NCBI GenBank assembly: GCA_013396755.1
Contig: VWZF01005999.1
Coordinates: 227,158 to 291,157 of the forward strand
Reading direction: 5' to 3'
DNA from: Sclerurus mexicanus
Taxonomy: Eukaryota; Chordata; Aves; Passeriformes; Furnariidae
DNA length: 64,000 bases
The position numbers and the translations under genes were made by a program. Under the pieces are notes generated by a model, which saw only the letters and a program-made list of their open reading frames with translations, made no database searches and was not told the origin of the DNA. Shown here piece after piece: positions 51,301 to 57,300 of the stretch (the first letter of the stretch is position 1; each line of letters opens with the position of its first letter).

Positions 51301-54300
51301 GCAGGTTCTTCAGGTCTCTCCACACAAAGCAATTCTCCCTGATGCCTAAATAATTTCAGGTCTTTTCTACGACTTGTCCCAGTTGTGGTGCTGAGAGTCG
51401 CAAAAGCGATTCCCTGGCAGGTCTCATCTATTTAATTCATGAATTCAAAGCCACTATGACCTGTATTCCTCACTTCCTAATTTTAATGAGCTTAATTACA
51501 TCAAGCTCCTTGGCTGCCTCACCCCCCTTCCAGGAACTTCTCTGAGCTAATCAATAATCCAAACATCACGAAGAAGCTGCTCCTGTTTAATTAAAGCCCT
51601 TGAGCAGGATTCCCCCCGTCAGCCTGAGGATTTACAGAGGAATTTTAAGAATCATGCACAAACCACAATTTCCTTCAGCAAATAAACCTGTAACAATTTC
51701 TGTCATATTTCCATGCTTAAGATGTTCCCAAAATAGCCTGTTCAGACTATTTTCTCCCTTATGCCTTTCCCCTTTGGTCACTATTTTTCTTTTGCTTTTA
51801 TAAACACAAATTGCTGCTCAGGAATAGGCTGGGCCCTCAGGAAAACCAGTGTCTTCCCTGCCTGGGGAATTTTGGGAATAAATCCTGAGAGGGCTCAAAC
51901 TTCTAATTTTCCTTCCCCATCTTGCCCTCCCTACACACACACTCTTCAGTTTACCCAGGATTGCCCTGAGCTTTGGGAAACTGCATTTTGGAAACATGGA
52001 GCTGCCCTGGTGATATCTGACCATGTGAGAAGATCACCCTCCCACAAACAGCTGCCCATAAATTTAGATTTAAAACCACAATTCTTTTATTTCTGAAGGA
52101 GCTTCACTCCCATCTTCCCCCCCAGCTGACACAAGGGGAGAATCCCACTGTCCCAAATATTCAGATCTACCTCAGAGTACTCTTCTCAAAGGTATTTGGA
52201 GGAAATGGCCTCAAGGAGGTTGAGATTGGACATTAGGAAAAATCTTTCCAGGGAAGGGGTTGGAAAGCACTGGCACAGTGTTCACAGAACAGGGGGATGG
52301 AGACAAGGTCTGGTGGAGACCATGGTGGTGCTGGGTGATGGTTGGACTTGAGGATCTCAGAGGTTTTTTCCAAGGTTAACAATAACAATTCTGTGATTTT
52401 GTGACCTGCAGATATGAACCAACCTTCAAAAAAATCCACATCTGCCACTGGGGTCATAAAAACATCACTTCATGATCAGCCTCCAACCAAGAAACCAAAC
52501 AAGCTGACCCAAAGATTATCACCAGCAGGACTCACAAGCCATAAAATCACAGAAAAATCCCAAACAAGCCAACCAAAAAGCTTCTACCAACTGAATTTCA
52601 TACACCCTGCAGCACCAAAGACCCTAAATCAGCTGTAAACTACAAGGCTGAGCCAGCAGCTCCTCATGGGCTGATCTGCCCAGCAGTCACCCTGACCCCA
52701 AATCCCAGTGTCCACCACTCCTGAGCCCAACACACCAAGGGCATGTTCAACCCCAACTCATCCCCTCCTGTTCAACCCCAACTCATCCCCCTCCTGTTCA
52801 ACCCCAACTCATCCCCTCCTGTTCAACCCCAACTCNNNNNNNNNNNNNNNNNNNNNNNNNNNNNNNNNNNNNNNNNNNNNNNNNNNNNNNNNNNNNNNNN
52901 NNNNNNNNNNNNNNNNNNNNNNNNNNNNNNNNNNNNNNNNNNNNNNNNNNNNNNNNNNNNNNNNNNNNNNNNNNNNNNNNNNNNNNNNNNNNNNNNNNNN
53001 NNNNNNNNNNNNNNNNNNNNNNNNNNNNNNNNNNNNNNNNNNNNNNNNNNNNNNNNNNNNNNNNNNNNNNNNNNNNNNNNNNNNNNNNNNNNNNNNNNNN
53101 NNNNNNNNNNNNCCCCTCCTGTTCGACCCACATAACGCGATGAGGGGCACGTGGGCAGGAAGAGCATCCTGTGCACGCTGAAAACTCGGGCACGGGGGAA
53201 GGAGGAGGCATTCTAAGAATGAAAGCTTCTGTCTACTAGACTTCTATTCCAAGCAGGCTCTTCAGCTGAGCCGGGGATGGGACTGCCCACACAGTGATTA
53301 ATGAAACTGCCTTGCTGCTCACAGGGGAGCGGGGAAGGATCCGGCAGAAGGAGCTTCAGCTGGAGCTGCTGAGTCAAAGGAACAGAAGGCAGTGGGAAAC
53401 AGGAGTGGAATGTGATCCTGTGTGAGGAACACGTGCTTGCTGGGATCCCACACGCTGCTGGGATGGAAGGCACTGCAAAAACAATGGCAGCTGGCAGCAT
53501 TCCAGCGCCTCTTCCCTGCCTCGCTGGACTACCTGCCCTGCACCTGCTGCAGGGGGAAGCAGCTCCCCTTAACTCCTGAGGAGCTAAAAAACAACAAACA
53601 AAGCAATAAAACACAGCTGCTGTGTTGGAAGACAAACTTCCAACAAAACAGCTGGAAGACAAACTTCCAGGAACAATAAATGGGTGAATCTGTCGCACAG
53701 AAAAGATGCTCCTGGTTTATTTCCTCCTTCTAATTCCTCTGCCCACCAGATGCTTCACAGGAATTCATTCCACCTTTCTGCACACACTTCAAAAGCAGAG
53801 CAGCCTGGGTTGGCAGGGTCCTGTTCCCTCATCCACACAACTGCTGTGCTTCAAGTTAGAGAACTACACAAAAACCAGAAGAACACCCAAGCCCAGGAGC
53901 AACTGGGACAAAAGTGTTTTCCCCAGAGGAATTTTTAGCAGCTTTTTCTTAATTCCAGAGAGACAAGCAAAGCAGGGAGATGGTGAGATAACAGGTGGGA
54001 CTGCAGTGTACAGAGCTCTCTCTTCTCTGAGTCAGTAATAAACATACTCAATATTCCATGGAGGCTGAACACACAGCAAGGCAGGAGAGTGGAATCTGAA
54101 CCAGGACCTTGATCTCTCCATTACAGACATCCCGACACTTCCCGTGCAAGGCAAACAGTAACCTCAGTGCAGGCAGCAGAAACCAGCTCTGTTAACTGAG
54201 GCAAACCTTAATCACCCAATTAGATATGCTCCTTCTGCCAGTAAAAATTAATTTTCTCTCTGTGCCGAGGTCAGCGTACACTGACAACTTCTGACACGTA

Positions 54301-57300
54301 AAAGGAGGGAGGAAGGACAAAGGGACACATCCCTGCTAAGTTTGCAGGGATCCAGCTCCTCAGAACAGGCAAGGAGTGTCCCTTCCAAGTGTCACAGGCT
54401 GCACAGGCAGAGCTCACTGACCTGCTTCAGTCCCCTGGGGAAAGGGCTGCGTTCAGGGCATTTCTCAATCCCCCACTGAATCAAGTCTGCTGGTACCTTT
54501 CATAAAGCACAGTGCAAATTGCCTCACACACGTGAAAATCAAGCCATGGCCCATTTCAAGTCAGGATTTTCCCTTGATTTGTTTCCCTGGTTCAGAAAAA
54601 TTCATTAGCCAAAACTCTACTTCTCCATCACATCCATCCCTCTGGACAGTAACAGGGAAGCTACAAAAAAAATCTAAGTGGGAGCCTCCACTTGCCCAGC
54701 AGGAAACGAAGGGGAAGCAAATGAGCCCCCCAGGGTGAAAAATGAAGGAACTCCCCATTCCTGTCCCCTCTGCACATCCCCAACGTGACAGCAACAAGTG
54801 ACACAAAGCTTGTCCTGGGGGTTCCCTCAGCCTGTCCCACTCCTTCCTCCTCCCATCCATCCTCTGGAACCCCTCACAGAATGTTCTTACCTTCTTTTAA
54901 TAGCCAAGGGGAGCAATAAAAGTATCCTCTGAAGTACCCAGGGCCCCTTCATTGCACTGCTTAAACCTTTCAGGAGTTCTGTACAAGCAGGGCCTTACAG
55001 CTCCCTCCCAAGGGTTAATTTGGTACTCAGCTAACACACACAGATGCCTTCCTTCTGCAATTCCCACAAGAAGCCCGGCTTTTTGGAACACAAAGCTGTC
55101 CTAAACACCTGGAAGGAAGGAAGATGTCTCCAGTGGAGATGACTGAAGTTGCCCTAAATCCTGATATTGCAGCATCAAACCAGCTCTGCCTCATAAATGT
55201 CTCCTCCCAGCCTCCTGTGATCAATCACCTTTATTATCCACTCCAAGAAACATTCCCCTAAAAGCAGCAGAGCCATGTAATGTGCTTTTTGGGACAATGA
55301 GCCAAGCAAGAATTGCGTGTCATCTTCTGTAGGAAGGGTGATGGAATATCCTAACAACTCACTTTGTTTCAGTCCTATCAATTAATAAAGCTCTTCATTT
55401 GTAGCCAAATTGCTGTATGTTCCCCACTGCTAATAATGACAACAAGGGAATGCTCTCTTGGATAATAGTCCATTTGTTACTCCATAAATTTTTGACAAAT
55501 GAGTTAGGAAGCTGCACTAATGCAAAAAGATTATCTACCATAAACAGGTCTGCAAGATGATTATCCACCATAAAGAGGAAGATTATCTAACCCAGCACTC
55601 CAGAGATCATGTGGTTTGCCCCCAAATCAGATAAATGATGTATTTTCCACAATTCTGCCAAGCATTACTTACTGGAAGCCTCAGCAGACCCTGCATAAGG
55701 AGGTGAGGAAAGGCTTCTCCTGAAAATATGCTCTGAGTTTTCTGCACCAGAAATCTTCAGCGTGTCTGGAATTCAGAAACAGCAGTTACATCAATGGAAA
55801 CACAAGGTATCCCCAGGTAAAGCATATTCCAGGGGCAGCAAGAACCTCTCCCTACCTACTGTGTTAAAGTTTTGAAACAGCAATGTTAAACACTGTTTAA
55901 ACTCGGTCCCTGATTTTGACCTGATTAATTATTTTTTTTCCAGGCGCAGATGCAAAATTCAACTCAACCTGTCTTCCTGGGTTTACCTTCAGTGCTGGCA
56001 TTTTAGCCCGGTGAGACACGTGCCCAGCAATTCCTCTGCTGGAATATGGAGTGCAGGATTGTCCCAGCTCCTCCTATGCACTCACCATCAGGAGCCACCT
56101 TTCTTTCTCCTCCCCCTCATCCCTCAACATCATTAACAGGACAGCACTAATTCCCCTTTGAAGGTAAGGGCCACCCAAAGGCTTCAAACCCCAAACTGGT
56201 CTAAGACAATCCCTGATGACTCTGATAAAATAAAACTCCCCTGATCAACTGCGGTGCTATGGATGGTAGGTCCAATGTGGTGATAGGACAGGGGGGATGG
56301 CCTTAGGCTGAAGGAGGGCAGGACTGGATGGGATATTGGGAAGGAATCCTTCCCTGGGAGGGTAGGAAGGGGCTGGGATGGAATTCCTAGAGAAGCTGTG
56401 GCTGCCCCATCCCTGGAAGTGTCCAAGGCCAAGCTGGACAGGGCTTGGAGCAACCTGGGCTGGTGGAAGGTGTCCCTGCCCATGGAAGGGGTGGCACTGG
56501 ATCATCTTTAAGGTCCCTTCTAACTCAAACCAGTCTGGGATTCCGTGATCAGCACAACAATTAGAGAGGGTCTCAAAGGGCAGCTAGTCCATGTTTCCAG
56601 AACCATTACCCATTTCCAGTGCTTCCCCAGCTCTTTCAAACTTCTCTCCACGCTCCTCCTCCAATGCACTGGTCACTGGCTTTTTCCCTGCTTTGCTGGT
56701 GCTTCCTCCAGCTGTGACACTGGTCACGGACACGAGTGGGATGGCCTGGCTCTGCTGCAAGGACCAAGGGAGAAGGGATCATGAATCACACACTCAATGC
56801 CTGTCCCACTGGCCTGGAGCCTGCTCAGACCCTCAGGGACTGCTCCCAGGTGTGGTGATCCATCAAAGACCACCAAGGGTGACCTGCCATGGGATCTGCC
56901 AGCTCCCCCATCCACCCCAGCAGGGCCTGGGGACTCAAAACTGCCCAGCTGGTTTGAGTATTCCCTGGCCTTGTCACCAAAAACCGGGAAGGAGACTCTC
57001 CAACAGTGGGTTAGGTTAGAAAGCTGAGATTATTTACAGCCCTGGGGAATCTCTCTACTTCAAATGCACACCCAGCAAGCAAAGAGAGCAGGTTGCAGTC
57101 ATGCAATTAATGCCTGATCATCACATACTCATTACACCTCCAGAGGACACACAGATACCTCTGGGAGCTGATTTGGAAACGAGCAGCGGTCTTTTGAGGA
57201 ACACCCCATTCCCCAGATTTTCCTTTCTTGGTTCTGGATATCCCAGTAAATCTCTTCTCCTTGGCAGTAGCTCAGCTATGAGGTCAAGTCCCATCTTTGC

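Larger units (their letters stand above)
50882..52835 (+). repeat. Large direct repeat, copy 2 (probable assembly duplicate)
   Basis: Copy of 48927-50880. The one difference I noticed is T at 49407 against C at 51362. It is bounded by a single N (50881) and by the N gap (52836), and both copies end at the same base of the minisatellite. It therefore looks like a second allele or a redundant contig and not a genomic duplication. Confidence 0.9.
48944..55672 (-). other. PNPLA7: PNPLA7 intron between window exons 4 and 5
   Basis: 6.7 kb as assembled, GTAAGT to TTTGCAG. About 1,955 nt of this is a repeated contig (50882-52835) and 277 nt is an N gap, so the true length is uncertain. It also holds a CR1 (50248-50455 and its copy), a 25-bp minisatellite and a two-copy hairpin at 53623-53670. 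Nothing is recognised in 53680-55670. Confidence 0.8.

Noticed and set aside
52708..53211. Open frames crossing the N gap
   Set aside because: They consist mostly of undetermined residues; N bases simply fail to give stops.
56591..57019. 142-codon plus-strand open frame
   Set aside because: It is a shadow of PNPLA7 window exon 3 on the other strand, which has the family motif and correct splice phases.
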